From Aliidiomarina minuta (lineage in GTDB: Bacteria; Pseudomonadota; Gammaproteobacteria; Enterobacterales; Alteromonadaceae): DNA of 64,000 nt. This document shows positions 43,625 to 53,942 of the stretch, one piece after another. The translations under genes were made by a program, and so were the position numbers. The notes below the pieces were generated by a model. The model made no database searches. It was not told the DNA's origin and saw only the letters and a list, made by a program, of their open reading frames with translations. Each line of letters opens with the position of its first letter. Position 1 is the first letter of the stretch. The stretch is taken from the NCBI RefSeq assembly GCF_003987145.1, contig NZ_PIPL01000001.1, forward strand, positions 1,736,001 to 1,800,000, read 5' to 3'.

Positions 43625-45134
43625 GTTGTGGATTAACCCATATTCTTATTGTTGAAATTACATCACTGGCAATCAACCCTCGGGGCTGTTGTTGCGCAGC
43701 ACTGTCGGCAGCGGCTCCATGCACCAGGACTGCCTGAGCAACCAGCTCAGCGGGTCCCTGACAAATATTAGCCGACTGTACATACAAAGGTGCTAAAAGC
43801 GCCCCTATGATACCTGTTAAGACGTCCCCCATGCCAGCACTAGCTAAACCTGGGTTGCCACTGGTATTAACCGCCACAAAATCATGGCCGTGAACAATGC
43901 TACCCGCACCCTTTAGTACCACAACACCACCGTATTGTTCCTGTAAAGCTGCGGCGGTTGCCCAACGGTTTTCTTCATTATCGCTTACCGATGCGGCCAA
44001 CAGTCGGGCCGCCTCCCCCGGATGCGGCGTCAATACCCAGTCATCACGCTGAAACGGTGACTCCGCTAACAGGTTAAGGGCATCAGCGTCCACCACCAAA
44101 GGCTTTTCGCTATCTTTAACCTTATGCCACCAGCTTCGGCCCCAGTCGTTCTGCCCCAGGCCCGGTCCTATTGCTATAACATCCGCCTGTAGCATTAATT
44201 GTTCCGCCTGAGGGTCATCCACATTCAACCCACGCAGCATGAGTTCCGGCACGCCAGCGGCCATGCTCTGCTGTCCCGGTGCACAAATCACCGATACCTT
44301 GCCCGCTCCTGAGCGCAATGCGGCTAGTCCCGCTAATTGCACGGCCCCTGTCATACCCTGCTCGCCACCGATGATAAGCACATGACCAAACATACCTTTA
44401 TGACTATTCCAGGGGCGCGGTGCAAATGCCTGCCATAACTGACCACTTTCAAGGCGCCAGGCACTATAGTTGGTCAGGGTGCGGAATTCACGCAGAATAC
44501 CCAGGTCTGCAAACTCCAGATTGCCGACATAATCTCCGGCCTGGCCGGTAAAAAGGCCACGTTTAAGTGCCACCATAGTTACCGTGTGTCGAGCCTCTAC
44601 GGCACAACCTAACACGCGACCGGTATCTCCATGCAAACCACTGGGTAAGTCCACTGCAATAACCGCAAGCCGGGCTTCGTTAAGAGTTTCAATGCAGTCC
44701 TTTATTTCTCCCCGGACATTATCTTCCAGGCCAGTCCCGAGCAAAGCATCTATGACCACATCGGGTTCACTATCCTGCCAGTCCGGCAACGCTTCGCTCA
44801 CACCTCCAGCCGTTATCCATTCTTGTTCGGCCCTTTCTGCATCTTCCGTAGAAGGCGCTCTGCTGGCAAACAGGCGCACTTCATAACCGCTTTGCAACGC
44901 ATGGGAAGCCAGGATATACCCATCGCCTCCGTTGTTTCCCGAACCACACAAAACAGCCACCTTTAAAGGGGCCGGAAATTCATTTTGCAGACACTCAAAA
45001 ACCGCTTTGCCCGCCCGTTGCATCAGCTGCCACATGCTCACTCCTGCCAGCTCCGCCGCTTTGCTTTCGTTTTCACGCACCTGTTCTGGGCGATAGAGTT
45101 GCTGTGGTATGCTATTACTCAATAAAGTTTTCAT
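43617..45134 (-). CDS. nnr: Bifunctional NAD(P)H-hydrate epimerase / dehydratase
   Basis: This fused enzyme repairs hydrated NAD(P)H. The N-terminal epimerase half has CGSGNNGGDGY. The C-terminal dehydratase half has TPHPGEAARLL and NPGLASAGMGDVLTG. The length of 505 residues fits YjeF. The ATG at 45134 has GGAGAAC about 11 bp upstream. It is divergent from queG with only 17 bp between the two start codons. Confidence 0.95.
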   Translation of the reverse strand: MKTLLSNSIPQQLYRPEQVRENESKAAELAGVSMWQLMQRAGKAVFECLQNEFPAPLKVAVLCGSGNNGGDGYILASHALQSGYEVRLFASRAPSTEDAERAEQEWITAGGVSEALPDWQDSEPDVVIDALLGTGLEDNVRGEIKDCIETLNEARLAVIAVDLPSGLHGDTGRVLGCAVEARHTVTMVALKRGLFTGQAGDYVGNLEFADLGILREFRTLTNYSAWRLESGQLWQAFAPRPWNSHKGMFGHVLIIGGEQGMTGAVQLAGLAALRSGAGKVSVICAPGQQSMAAGVPELMLRGLNVDDPQAEQLMLQADVIAIGPGLGQNDWGRSWWHKVKDSEKPLVVDADALNLLAESPFQRDDWVLTPHPGEAARLLAASVSDNEENRWATAAALQEQYGGVVVLKGAGSIVHGHDFVAVNTSGNPGLASAGMGDVLTGIIGALLAPLYVQSANICQGPAELVAQAVLVHGAAADSAAQQQPRGLIASDVISTIRIWVNPQHA

Positions 45135-45151
45135 CGGGCATGTTCTCCATC

Positions 45152-46288
45152 ATGGTTCAGACTACAGACTATCAGTTACTGGCAGATAACATTAAGCGCT
45201 GGGGCAAAGAGCTGGGATTTCAACAAGTTGGAATCACTGACATAGATCTTAGTCAACACCAGGCCGCGTTACAAAGTTGGCTGGATAAAAACTTCCATGG
45301 CGATATGGATTATATGCAGCGCCACGGCATGTTGAGGACCCGCCCGGATGAGCTTCACCCCGGTAGTGTCCGGGCTATCAGCGTACGCATGGATTACCTG
45401 CCCAAGGGCGCTGCATTTGCCAGGGTTCTGAAAAATTCACGGCTCGGCTATGTCAGTCGTTATGCACTAGGTCGTGATTACCATAAACTTATGCGTAAAC
45501 GACTAAAACAACTGGGCGAAAAAATTAAAGCCGAATTCAGTGAGACAGATTTCCGTCCCTTCGTTGACAGCGCCCCTATTCTGGAACGCCCACTGGCAGA
45601 AAAAGCAGGGTTAGGCTGGACCGGCAAACATACCTTGTTACTGGATAGTAAAGACGGCTCCTGGTTCTTTTTAGGTGAGCTACTAATCAACCTGCCGCTA
45701 CCCACGGATACCCCTCAAGCCGAACAATGCGGTAAGTGCACTGCCTGCATGACTATCTGCCCTACTCAGGCCATTGTAGAACCTTATCTGCTGGACGCCC
45801 GGCGTTGCATTTCTTATCTGACGATTGAACTTAAGGGCCCTATACCAGAAGAGTTTCGCAAACCGATGGGCAACCGTATTTATGGTTGTGATGACTGCCA
45901 GCTGATTTGTCCTTGGAACCGGTACGCCAGTCCGACTGATGAAAAAGATTTCCATCCCCGCTCCGTGTTGCATGCTCCAGATTTAATCGAATTATGGAAC
46001 TGGACTGAAACCGAGTTTTTAAAGCATACGGAAGGTTCACCCATACGCCGTATCGGTCACCAACGCTGGTTGCGCAATATTGCGGTCGCTCTGGGTAACG
46101 CCCCGGCCAGTGAAGAAGTTGTGCAGGCCTTATTGCAGCGTAACCAACAGGTCAGCGAACTTATTCAGGAACACATTGACTGGGCTTTACAGGAACAAAA
46201 GCGTAAGTTGCAGCAGGATGACCAGCCTAGTCAACAAATAAAGCGCCTGGTACGGGTCATAGAAAAAGGCCTGCCACGAGATGCTTAG
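45152..46288 (+). CDS. queG: Epoxyqueuosine reductase
   Basis: QueG completes queuosine in tRNA and uses cobalamin with two [4Fe-4S] clusters. Cysteine motifs are CGKCTACMTICPTQ and CDDCQLICPW. The start at 45152 (MVQTTDYQLLADN) matches the family N-terminus; upstream in-frame starts overlap nnr and lack support. It ends GLPRDA, as in E. coli. The last 4 bp overlap yheV. Confidence 0.95.
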   Translation: MVQTTDYQLLADNIKRWGKELGFQQVGITDIDLSQHQAALQSWLDKNFHGDMDYMQRHGMLRTRPDELHPGSVRAISVRMDYLPKGAAFARVLKNSRLGYVSRYALGRDYHKLMRKRLKQLGEKIKAEFSETDFRPFVDSAPILERPLAEKAGLGWTGKHTLLLDSKDGSWFFLGELLINLPLPTDTPQAEQCGKCTACMTICPTQAIVEPYLLDARRCISYLTIELKGPIPEEFRKPMGNRIYGCDDCQLICPWNRYASPTDEKDFHPRSVLHAPDLIELWNWTETEFLKHTEGSPIRRIGHQRWLRNIAVALGNAPASEEVVQALLQRNQQVSELIQEHIDWALQEQKRKLQQDDQPSQQIKRLVRVIEKGLPRDA

Positions 46289-46488
46289 TCGGGTTTAAAG
46301 ACGCCGATCACACCATCAAATTCACGCTCGGATCCCGAGCCCTGTGCTTTAGGTTCGCTCATTTTAAAGCCACATTCTACGCACTCGACATGCTCCACCC
46401 CATTTTCAGTGAATAACATCAGGCTATCCTGAGCTTTACACTCAGTGCAGGTTGCACCCGCTATAAAACGTTTTTTTTCGCGTGCCAT
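46285..46488 (-). CDS. yheV: YheV-family zinc-ribbon-like protein
   Basis: A 67-residue protein with two CXXC pairs (CTEC and CVEC) and the end IGVFKPD, like E. coli YheV. Function is unknown. The ATG at 46488 has GAGG five bases upstream; an earlier in-frame start adds 19 residues unlike the family. It converges on queG with a 4 bp overlap and lies opposite yheS. Confidence 0.85.
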   Translation of the reverse strand: MAREKKRFIAGATCTECKAQDSLMLFTENGVEHVECVECGFKMSEPKAQGSGSEREFDGVIGVFKPD

Positions 46489-46587
46489 AGGGTCCTCAAT
46501 GGTTGACTCAGGTTGTTTAGCGTTACGCCCTCGCGGACTGGACACAGCTCAGGTATCATGTCGGCCTGGTTTTAAACGCAGGTTATT

Positions 46588-48495
46588 ATGATACAAGCAG
46601 ACGCCCTTGGCCTTATTCGCGGTGGCAAACAGCTACTCATCGACAGCAATTTTACCATTTTTCCTGGCCATCGTGTGGGATTAGTTGGTGCTAATGGTTC
46701 AGGAAAGTCGTCACTCTTCGCACTGCTGCGCCATGAGTTAAAAGAAGATGCAGGCAGCCTTTATATTCCGCCAGGCTGGCGTATTGCCAGTGTCGCTCAG
46801 GAAACCCCCGCACTTGACGACAGCGCCCTGACCTATGTGATCAGTGGCGATAAAGAATTTATGCAGTTGCAGGACCAGCTGAAAAAGGCCGAACAAACCG
46901 ATGACGGCGCTGCTATTGCCCGTATTCATGGCGAGATGGATGCTATCGGCGGCTACCAGATTGAACCCAGAGCAGCCAGTCTGTTATCCGGGCTTGGCTT
47001 TTCTCAGCAGCAACTGAGTGCCCCAGTCAGTTCATTCTCTGGTGGTTGGCGCATGCGCCTGAATCTGGCCCAGGCCCTTATTGCACGGTCCGATTTACTG
47101 CTCCTCGATGAACCTACCAACCATTTGGATCTGGATGCTATTTACTGGCTGGAGAGCTGGTTATTACGCTATGAAGGTACTTTAATACTAATTTCCCATG
47201 ATCGTGACTTTCTCGATGCCGTCATTACGCACACTATCCATATCGACCGTCAGCAAACTCATGAATACAGCGGCAATTACACCAGTTTCCAGCGCCAGCG
47301 CAGCGAAAAAATATCGCAGCAACGGCAGGAATTTGAAAAACAGGAACAGCAACGAGCCCACTTACAAAAATTTGTTGACCGCTTTAAAGCTCAGGCTACT
47401 AAAGCCAAGCAAGCACAAAGCCGGGTCAAAGCGTTAGAAAAACTGACCGCTACCGCCCCTATTGAAGACTCAGCACCTTTCCAGTTTCAGTTCCGCGAGC
47501 CAGCTAAGTTACCCAGCCCGCTTATCGAAATGGAAAAATTACGAGCCGGATATGGCGATACGACAATTCTGCAGAATATCCATCTCAATCTGGTTCCTGG
47601 CAGCCGTATTGGTTTGCTGGGTCACAACGGTGCGGGTAAATCAACGCTGATGAAACTGCTTGCAGGAGAGCTGGAGCCCTTATCCGGTGAACGCCGGGTC
47701 AGTCCTGGCATCGCCATCGGCTATTTTGCCCAGCATCAGCTGGAAACCCTGAATCAGAAAGAAAGCCCCATTGCTCATGTGCAGCGCCTGGACAGCAAAG
47801 CCAGCGAGCAGTCGCTGCGCGACTACCTGGGCAGCTTTGGTTTTAAAGGCGATGATGCCTTTGCCCCTTGCGGCCCCATGTCCGGCGGGGAGAAGGCACG
47901 CCTGGTACTGGCCCTGGTAGTTTATCAAAAGCCTAACCTGCTGTTGCTGGATGAGCCAACCAACCACCTGGATTTGGATATTCGCGAAGCGCTCATGCGT
48001 GCGTTGCAGGAATTCAGCGGTGCTATGGTTATAGTATCGCATGACCGACACTTTTTGCGGGCTACGGTAGATGATTTTTATCTGGTTGCGAACCAACAGG
48101 TGAGTGCGTTCAATGGCGATCTCAGCGACTATCAGAAATGGGTCGAAGAAGAGCGCCAGCAGCAAAAACAGATTTTGCGTGACGACAAGCAGGACGAAGG
48201 CGACAACAAGCTAAGTAAAAAAGAATTACGTCAGCAGGCCGCTCAGCAACGGCAACAGCTCAAGCCACTGCTTAACAAAATAAAGCAGGCCGAAACCTTG
48301 ATGCAGAAAGCTGAACAGGAGCTGGAGCAAGTACACAGCGCTCTTGAGGATGCAGGCCTGTACGATGCAGATCGGAAAAATGAGCTGACTGAATTATTAA
48401 AGTCTCAGGCGAACTGGCAACAGCAACTGGAACAGGCGGAGGCAACATGGCTGGAATTGAGCGAAGAACTGGAAAGCTTAAACGATCTGAGTTAA
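46588..48495 (+). CDS. yheS: ABC-F family ATPase YheS
   Basis: ABC-F proteins bind the ribosomal E site and are soluble. Two ATPase domains are visible: GANGSGKSS with SFSGGWRMRL, and GHNGAGKST with MSGGEKARL. A charged linker joins them, and a Lys/Gln-rich coiled-coil tail covers about residues 525-635. The length of 635 residues matches YheS. Its end overlaps the next gene by 49 bp. Confidence 0.93.
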   Translation: MIQADALGLIRGGKQLLIDSNFTIFPGHRVGLVGANGSGKSSLFALLRHELKEDAGSLYIPPGWRIASVAQETPALDDSALTYVISGDKEFMQLQDQLKKAEQTDDGAAIARIHGEMDAIGGYQIEPRAASLLSGLGFSQQQLSAPVSSFSGGWRMRLNLAQALIARSDLLLLDEPTNHLDLDAIYWLESWLLRYEGTLILISHDRDFLDAVITHTIHIDRQQTHEYSGNYTSFQRQRSEKISQQRQEFEKQEQQRAHLQKFVDRFKAQATKAKQAQSRVKALEKLTATAPIEDSAPFQFQFREPAKLPSPLIEMEKLRAGYGDTTILQNIHLNLVPGSRIGLLGHNGAGKSTLMKLLAGELEPLSGERRVSPGIAIGYFAQHQLETLNQKESPIAHVQRLDSKASEQSLRDYLGSFGFKGDDAFAPCGPMSGGEKARLVLALVVYQKPNLLLLDEPTNHLDLDIREALMRALQEFSGAMVIVSHDRHFLRATVDDFYLVANQQVSAFNGDLSDYQKWVEEERQQQKQILRDDKQDEGDNKLSKKELRQQAAQQRQQLKPLLNKIKQAETLMQKAEQELEQVHSALEDAGLYDADRKNELTELLKSQANWQQQLEQAEATWLELSEELESLNDLS

Positions 48496-48899
48496 CTACG
48501 GCTGATTTCTGGGATGCAGCTGCACAGCTTTACGCAGAACCACAGGTGCAGAAATGTTGCCTGCAAGCACAGGATAAGCAGGGTATTAACGTTAATTTAC
48601 TGCTTTTTATGATGTGGCTGGAAAAACAGTCGAAAATGCTAAGTCTGAGCCATTATGATCAGCTAAAAGCTGCTTTAGAGAGTTTTAATAAGCAGTTTAC
48701 CGCACCTCTTCGCAATCAGCGACGGCGTCTCAGTGAGCACCCCCAGTTATCAGTAAAAAGTCGCCAGCAACTGAAAGAAAAGTTACTTGCTGCTGAACTG
48801 ATCTTAGAAGCAGAAGAGCAAGCGCTCATGATAGCGCGCTACCATGAGCTGCCGGAAGATAACACCGCACCAATTTCCTGGCACAGCGTTATCAGCTAA
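48447..48899 (+). CDS. TIGR02444-like conserved protein
   Basis: The 150-residue protein has the family pattern DFWDAAAQLYAEPQVQKCCL and INVNLLLFMMWLE. Function is unknown. The ATG is preceded by GGAGG with four-base spacing and lies 49 bp inside yheS, so translation is probably coupled. It ends 2 bp from the stop of the convergent M16 peptidase. Confidence 0.8.
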   Translation: MAGIERRTGKLKRSELTTADFWDAAAQLYAEPQVQKCCLQAQDKQGINVNLLLFMMWLEKQSKMLSLSHYDQLKAALESFNKQFTAPLRNQRRRLSEHPQLSVKSRQQLKEKLLAAELILEAEEQALMIARYHELPEDNTAPISWHSVIS

Positions 48900-48901
48900 C
48901 T

Positions 48902-51781
48902 TTATTCCTGCTGCAACCACTGACGCTGAAAATTGCCAATATCTTCAATTACCTGAGCATCCTCCAATTCCGCCCAGTCGGCATCGCTAAAGCGGGTACC
49001 CTGTAGCTGAATCAGCACACGCATCACGTTTTGTTGCTGCTGAATTTCACTCTGGTAAAACTGCACCATATCCGCTTTACTCAGACGCTCTATAGCCTGC
49101 TGCAAGCGTAAGCGGGTATCAAAGCTATAGTTTTCACGCTGCCAGTCGGCACGAATACGAGCAGCCTCTTCTCGCAGGTTTTGCGGCTGCTCGCGCAGAC
49201 TCACTAACAATCCTTCACGTGCCTCAACGAAGGCTTCATCGTCCATCTCTTCTAGGTAAGCAAGATAGTCAGCACGGAAATCATCAAAGTGCTCAAGGAG
49301 TTCTGCAGTAGAGGCAACCGGGCTTTGAATATAGAAAGCCATTGCTCCATGCTCACGAGCACCCAGTGCTGTTACACCTACCGCATAACCCAATTGTTTC
49401 TCAGTTCGTAACTGATTAAAGAAGCGGTTATGCATCAGTTCAGCCATCAGATTAGTTTTTGCACGGCTCTGAACACTTGTATCCTCAACAATAAAGGCAT
49501 CCAGAATAGCGCTGTCGTCCAGCTCCAGATTCCGCTGCCATTGCAGTTTTTGTCCTGCGCGCGGGGTTAATACCGGACTGCGCTGATAACGCGCTGACGC
49601 ATCGGTAGCAACAATTTGCTGCACCGCTGCAACCAGCTCTTCGACGTCTTCTGCACTGTAGTTACCTACCACCAAAGCTCGCAGATAATTATCCGCAAGC
49701 AAAGCATCGCGAACCTGTATCAGGTCAGCAACATCTAGTTCACGAAGCGTTTGTAAGCGCTCGCTGTCTTCTGCCGAAGGAACACTAAAAAGATGTCCAA
49801 AACGAGGCCCCAGTTGTTGTACCGGGAATTGTCGGTTCTGATTTTCAATGCTTCGACGCAACCTGTCTTTGACCTGTTCCACCCGACTGGCGCTGGGCTC
49901 ATAACTGGCAAAATCCGCCAGAACACGTTGCGCCAGTTCTGGTTGCTTATCGTTAAAACCTGACATACCAAGAGTAAGACCATTACCGACCGATAAGTTG
50001 AAATCAACGCCGGCAATAGAAGCTTCTTTGGCTAATGCCTGCTGAGACAAGCGGAAAGCTTCAACTAAGACACTGGCAGCCAAACGCTGACGTAAATCCC
50101 GCTCATGATGGGCCTGGTTAAAATTAAGTGTTACTTCGGCGCGAGGTTCGTGAAAACGCTCGCTACGCTGATACCAGGCTGTCACTCCCTCTTTTTGCAC
50201 TGCTTTTTGTGGTGATTCAGCACCTGCAATAGGCCGGATTGCCAGATCCTCGGGTAACAGCGTATTCACCGACGGCAGGCTGACATCCACCTCACGGCCC
50301 TGCTCTAACCAGTTTGCAATAACGGAATCTTGCAACGGCTCAATGCGATATTCACCATCGAAATAATGTAATTCCTGATCCACTTCTTCTTCCGGCGAAA
50401 CAAACCAGACACGCAGGTTATCTACAGTTAACTGATCCAATACCCGATGAATCGCTTCCTCATTAAATTCGTCAAATCGGTAAGCTGCGTCAATGACATG
50501 TGCCAACGGGTAATGCTGCATGCTAGCTGCCAGGCTGGTAGCGTAGTCAAATGCGCCGCTACGCTCAAGAAACTGAAATCGGTTATCCAGTACCTGTTTT
50601 ATTTCTTCATAATAAGAAGTACGAACTCCTTCTTCACGAATTTTCTCTATGTATTCAAACAATACACCGACCATTGCTTCGCGGTGTTCCATTCCCTGGC
50701 CAGTCAGCTCCAGCTGGATACGAAAACGGCCCGCATTGCCGTAGGCATTTTCCTGAGCCGAGGCGTTTATAGAGTCAACCCACTCCTGTTCACGAAAATA
50801 GGCAGCTGGAGTACCAGGCATTTCTGAATTGATAAGGTACGCAATATACTCGTTAGGTTTTTTTCTGAACTCATGCAGATTATTCTCAATGGTAAAGTCC
50901 AGTAACAACAGACGCATTTCCATTTGCGGCTTATAAAATAACTGTATTTTACGTTCGCTTCCGGTAACCGCTGGCACTTCAATTTCCGCAACCTCCGCAT
51001 TGTGATTCGGAATATCGGCAAAAGCGGCACGGGCTTTTTCTTTTAACTGCTCAACTGAATAATTACCTACTACCGAAGCGGTCATCAGATTGGCTGAATA
51101 ATACTTTTCATAAAAGGCCAGCATTTCTTCATGCAGCACGCTGCCCTCTTTGTCGCCAAGGCTTTCACTGTTACCAATTCGAAACCGCGCTATCGGGTGT
51201 TCAGGGTTCATTTTTTTATTGTTTAACGCAAACAAAATAAATCCGTCAGACGCTCGCCGCATCGACCACTCTGAATCTACGGCGTTAATTTCCTTCTCAG
51301 AATATTCGGGATAAAACTTCGGCGCTTTAAAGAAGTCTGCAAAGCGGTCCAGAGCTTCATCCAGACGGTCGTTATTGATTTCGAACATGTAGTTAGTATG
51401 GTCATCAGCAGTATAGGCATTGTGCTGACCACCATGCCGTGACATGAAATCGCCGTATTCGTCTGGGTCAGGGTACTGCTCAGTACCTAAAAACAGCATA
51501 TGTTCCAGATAATGCGCCAGCCCCAGCTGCTCATCCGGGTTTTGTAAACTGCCTACATGCACATTCATAGCTGCTGCCGCTTTGTCGGCCTCCGGGTCAC
51601 TCACCACGATCACCTGCAAGCCATTTTCCAGCTCCAGAACCCCGTATTCACGGTCATCGTTAGGGCTGACATAAATGGGCGGGGCATCGCTCTGAGCTGG
51701 CTCGTCCGGAGCCGGCTGACAGGCGGTGAATAAAACAGCTGTCAGTGACAGCAGAATGATGTGGTAAAGGCTGTGTCGCAT
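48902..51781 (-). CDS. M16 peptidase, pitrilysin-like, predicted lipoprotein
   Basis: A zinc metallopeptidase of about 959 residues with inverted zinc motif HYLEH (His90, Glu93, His94) and a downstream Glu171 (INAVDSE). The length and order of repeated M16 domains match protease III. The lipobox LFTAC (Cys21) suggests a lipoprotein rather than the soluble periplasmic form of E. coli PtrA. The ATG at 51781 has AAGGA six bases upstream and is preferred to the one two codons earlier. Substrate unknown. Confidence 0.88.
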   Translation of the reverse strand: MRHSLYHIILLSLTAVLFTACQPAPDEPAQSDAPPIYVSPNDDREYGVLELENGLQVIVVSDPEADKAAAAMNVHVGSLQNPDEQLGLAHYLEHMLFLGTEQYPDPDEYGDFMSRHGGQHNAYTADDHTNYMFEINNDRLDEALDRFADFFKAPKFYPEYSEKEINAVDSEWSMRRASDGFILFALNNKKMNPEHPIARFRIGNSESLGDKEGSVLHEEMLAFYEKYYSANLMTASVVGNYSVEQLKEKARAAFADIPNHNAEVAEIEVPAVTGSERKIQLFYKPQMEMRLLLLDFTIENNLHEFRKKPNEYIAYLINSEMPGTPAAYFREQEWVDSINASAQENAYGNAGRFRIQLELTGQGMEHREAMVGVLFEYIEKIREEGVRTSYYEEIKQVLDNRFQFLERSGAFDYATSLAASMQHYPLAHVIDAAYRFDEFNEEAIHRVLDQLTVDNLRVWFVSPEEEVDQELHYFDGEYRIEPLQDSVIANWLEQGREVDVSLPSVNTLLPEDLAIRPIAGAESPQKAVQKEGVTAWYQRSERFHEPRAEVTLNFNQAHHERDLRQRLAASVLVEAFRLSQQALAKEASIAGVDFNLSVGNGLTLGMSGFNDKQPELAQRVLADFASYEPSASRVEQVKDRLRRSIENQNRQFPVQQLGPRFGHLFSVPSAEDSERLQTLRELDVADLIQVRDALLADNYLRALVVGNYSAEDVEELVAAVQQIVATDASARYQRSPVLTPRAGQKLQWQRNLELDDSAILDAFIVEDTSVQSRAKTNLMAELMHNRFFNQLRTEKQLGYAVGVTALGAREHGAMAFYIQSPVASTAELLEHFDDFRADYLAYLEEMDDEAFVEAREGLLVSLREQPQNLREEAARIRADWQRENYSFDTRLRLQQAIERLSKADMVQFYQSEIQQQQNVMRVLIQLQGTRFSDADWAELEDAQVIEDIGNFQRQWLQQE

Positions 51782-51888
51782 TTTCATTCCTTTTATTATG
51801 AAACGCTGAAAACTGGCTTGCCACGCTCTTTTCAGGCAAACTGGATCTTAACTTATCATGACTTTTATGCAGTCTGTTACCATTTATC

Positions 51889-52899
51889 ATGCCTGAAATA
51901 TGTTCAACTTTCATTCCTCATCCGCTGCTTAGCAACTGCCATCTGCAGACCTTGTGGTCACGCCTTAGCCGTTATCCACCGCAAATGCGTCCCTACTGGC
52001 AGTCACTCGCGCTACCGGATGGTGATTTCATTGATCTGGCGTGGTCCGAATCACCTGAAACTTGCCTTAATGAAAACAGCAAACCACTGCTCATTTTGTT
52101 TCATGGCTTAGAAGGGTCCGTACGCTCCCCTTATGCTGATCACCTGATGTGTGCCGCTCGTGCTAAAGGCTGGCATGCTGTAACCATGCATTTTCGAGGT
52201 TGTAGTGGCCGTATAAATCGTACCCATAGAGCTTATCACTCAGGTGACACCACCGATGCTCGCTTTTTTATTAACTGGCTGGCCAAAAAGAATCCGCTGA
52301 AACCACTTGCGGCAGCTAGTTTCAGCCTGGGTGGCAATATGCTAGTCAAGCTACTGGGAGAAGACCCCACCTTGCCTCTACGGGCGGCGGTTGCCGCTTC
52401 TGCTCCCCTCGCACTTGGACCCAGTTCTTTTCGTATTGACCAGGGTTTCTCCAGAGTGTACCGGGGTCACTTGCTCGGCAGTCTGAAACGTAAAGTAGCC
52501 ATAAAAATGGACGCGGGACTGGTACAGGGCTTTATTCATATCAACAAAACTGAGTTGCAGCGGCTTGATAATTTTCGCCAGTTTGATGATAAGGTAACGG
52601 CGCCGCTGCATGGGTTTGCGAATGTCGATGATTATTATGACAGCTGCAGCGGGCTGCGTTTTCTACCCCAGGTACGTCATAGCCTGTTAATTATCCATGC
52701 GGCCGATGACCCTTTTACCTGCGAGGCTTCTTTTGCTACACCTGATCAATATCACGACAATGTCAGTTATGAATTAGCTGAGCGCGGTGGTCATGTAGGT
52801 TTTATAGGCATAGCGAACAAACGCCCGGCATTCTGGCTTTCCAGCCGTATTTTATCCTATTTACAGGAGCAACTATGCGCATCCCCTATACACAAATAG
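51889..52899 (+). CDS. yheT: Alpha/beta hydrolase YheT
   Basis: This 336-residue hydrolase of the AB-hydrolase 4/EMBL family has the oxyanion region FHGLEGS and the nucleophile elbow SFSLGGN. HLQTLW near the start is a family signature. The catalytic Asp (AADDPF) and His (GGHVGF) are visible. Substrate unknown. No clear ribosome site precedes the ATG. It overlaps yheU by 25 bp. Confidence 0.88.
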   Translation: MPEICSTFIPHPLLSNCHLQTLWSRLSRYPPQMRPYWQSLALPDGDFIDLAWSESPETCLNENSKPLLILFHGLEGSVRSPYADHLMCAARAKGWHAVTMHFRGCSGRINRTHRAYHSGDTTDARFFINWLAKKNPLKPLAAASFSLGGNMLVKLLGEDPTLPLRAAVAASAPLALGPSSFRIDQGFSRVYRGHLLGSLKRKVAIKMDAGLVQGFIHINKTELQRLDNFRQFDDKVTAPLHGFANVDDYYDSCSGLRFLPQVRHSLLIIHAADDPFTCEASFATPDQYHDNVSYELAERGGHVGFIGIANKRPAFWLSSRILSYLQEQLCASPIHK

Positions 52900-53108
52900 A
52901 CGACGCTACCCTTACAGCTTTAATAGAACACTTTGTCCTTCAGGAAGGCACCGATTATGGCGAACAAGAACGTTCGCTGGAGGAGAAAGTAGACGATGTC
53001 AGAGCCCAGCTAAAAAGCGGTGAGGCTGTAGTCGTCTACTCAGAATTGCATGAGAGTGTGCATATTCTGCCTGCCGACCAGGTAAACGCCGAGCAGCAAG
53101 ACGATTAA
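52875..53108 (+). CDS. yheU: YheU-family protein
   Basis: A 77-residue acidic protein that starts MRIPYTQIDDATL and has the family pattern EHFVLQEGTDYGE. Function is unknown. It has GGAG six bases before the ATG, lies inside the yheT end and overlaps the convergent cysQ by 4 bp. Confidence 0.85.
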   Translation: MRIPYTQIDDATLTALIEHFVLQEGTDYGEQERSLEEKVDDVRAQLKSGEAVVVYSELHESVHILPADQVNAEQQDD

Positions 53109-53938
53109 ACCAAACCAGGAAAAACAGACACCCAGTCAATCCGAGGGTCGCCCAACACCATGAAATTCGGGTTACCTAAACTTGCGGTGCGATTATAGGT
53201 AACCGCTTCAAAATGCTCGCTAACCAGACTGCCTCCAGCCTGTTCAATAATTACCTGAGCAGCCCCAGTATCCCACTCTCCGGTGGGGCCGACCCGGAGA
53301 AAGCAGTCTGCGCTGCCCTCAGCGACCAGGCAAGACTTAAGTGAGCAACTGCCGGTCATCAGGGTTTTTAAGCTACGCTGTGGATTCATTCGGGACAATA
53401 TTTTTTGCTCAGGCTGCCGACGACTTATCGCCACTATAAGTTCATCTCTGCCTGGATCCCGCAATTGCCGTACCTGGATACTCTGTTCCTGCCCCAACCG
53501 CACTCGACTGGCGCCCAGATGTTCCGCCGCCTGGTATAAGGTGTCTTCCGTCGGCCAGTAAATAGCACCCAGCACAGGGGTATGCTGATCAATTAGCGCA
53601 ATGCTTATGGCAAAATCACCACTACCTTTAATAAACTCCTGAGTACCATCAATAGGATCAATCAACCAGTAACGTGACCAGTTACGACGCTCTGTCCAGG
53701 GCACAATTTCTTCTTCCGATAACACTGGCAACACAGGTTTAAGCGCAGCCAGTGCCTGACTCAAAAACTTACTGGCCGCAAGATCAGCGCTGGTTACTGG
53801 CGTATCATCACTTTTTTCGTCAACTGAAAAGTCTCCGGACCGATAATAGTCAAGCACCAGCTCTCCCGTCTGACGGGCGATTTGCGCAACTTCCTTCTGC
53901 AATCTGCGCAGTTCATCTCTATCGGTATGCACTGCCAT
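53105..53938 (-). CDS. cysQ: 3'(2'),5'-bisphosphate nucleotidase CysQ
   Basis: CysQ removes the 3'-phosphate from PAP made by sulphate assimilation. The inositol-phosphatase-fold motifs are SEEE (about 88-91), DPIDGTQEF and EWDTGAAQ. The length is 277 residues. It follows nudE by 4 bp. Confidence 0.93.
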   Translation of the reverse strand: MAVHTDRDELRRLQKEVAQIARQTGELVLDYYRSGDFSVDEKSDDTPVTSADLAASKFLSQALAALKPVLPVLSEEEIVPWTERRNWSRYWLIDPIDGTQEFIKGSGDFAISIALIDQHTPVLGAIYWPTEDTLYQAAEHLGASRVRLGQEQSIQVRQLRDPGRDELIVAISRRQPEQKILSRMNPQRSLKTLMTGSCSLKSCLVAEGSADCFLRVGPTGEWDTGAAQVIIEQAGGSLVSEHFEAVTYNRTASLGNPNFMVLGDPRIDWVSVFPGLV

Positions 53939-53942
53939 GTTA

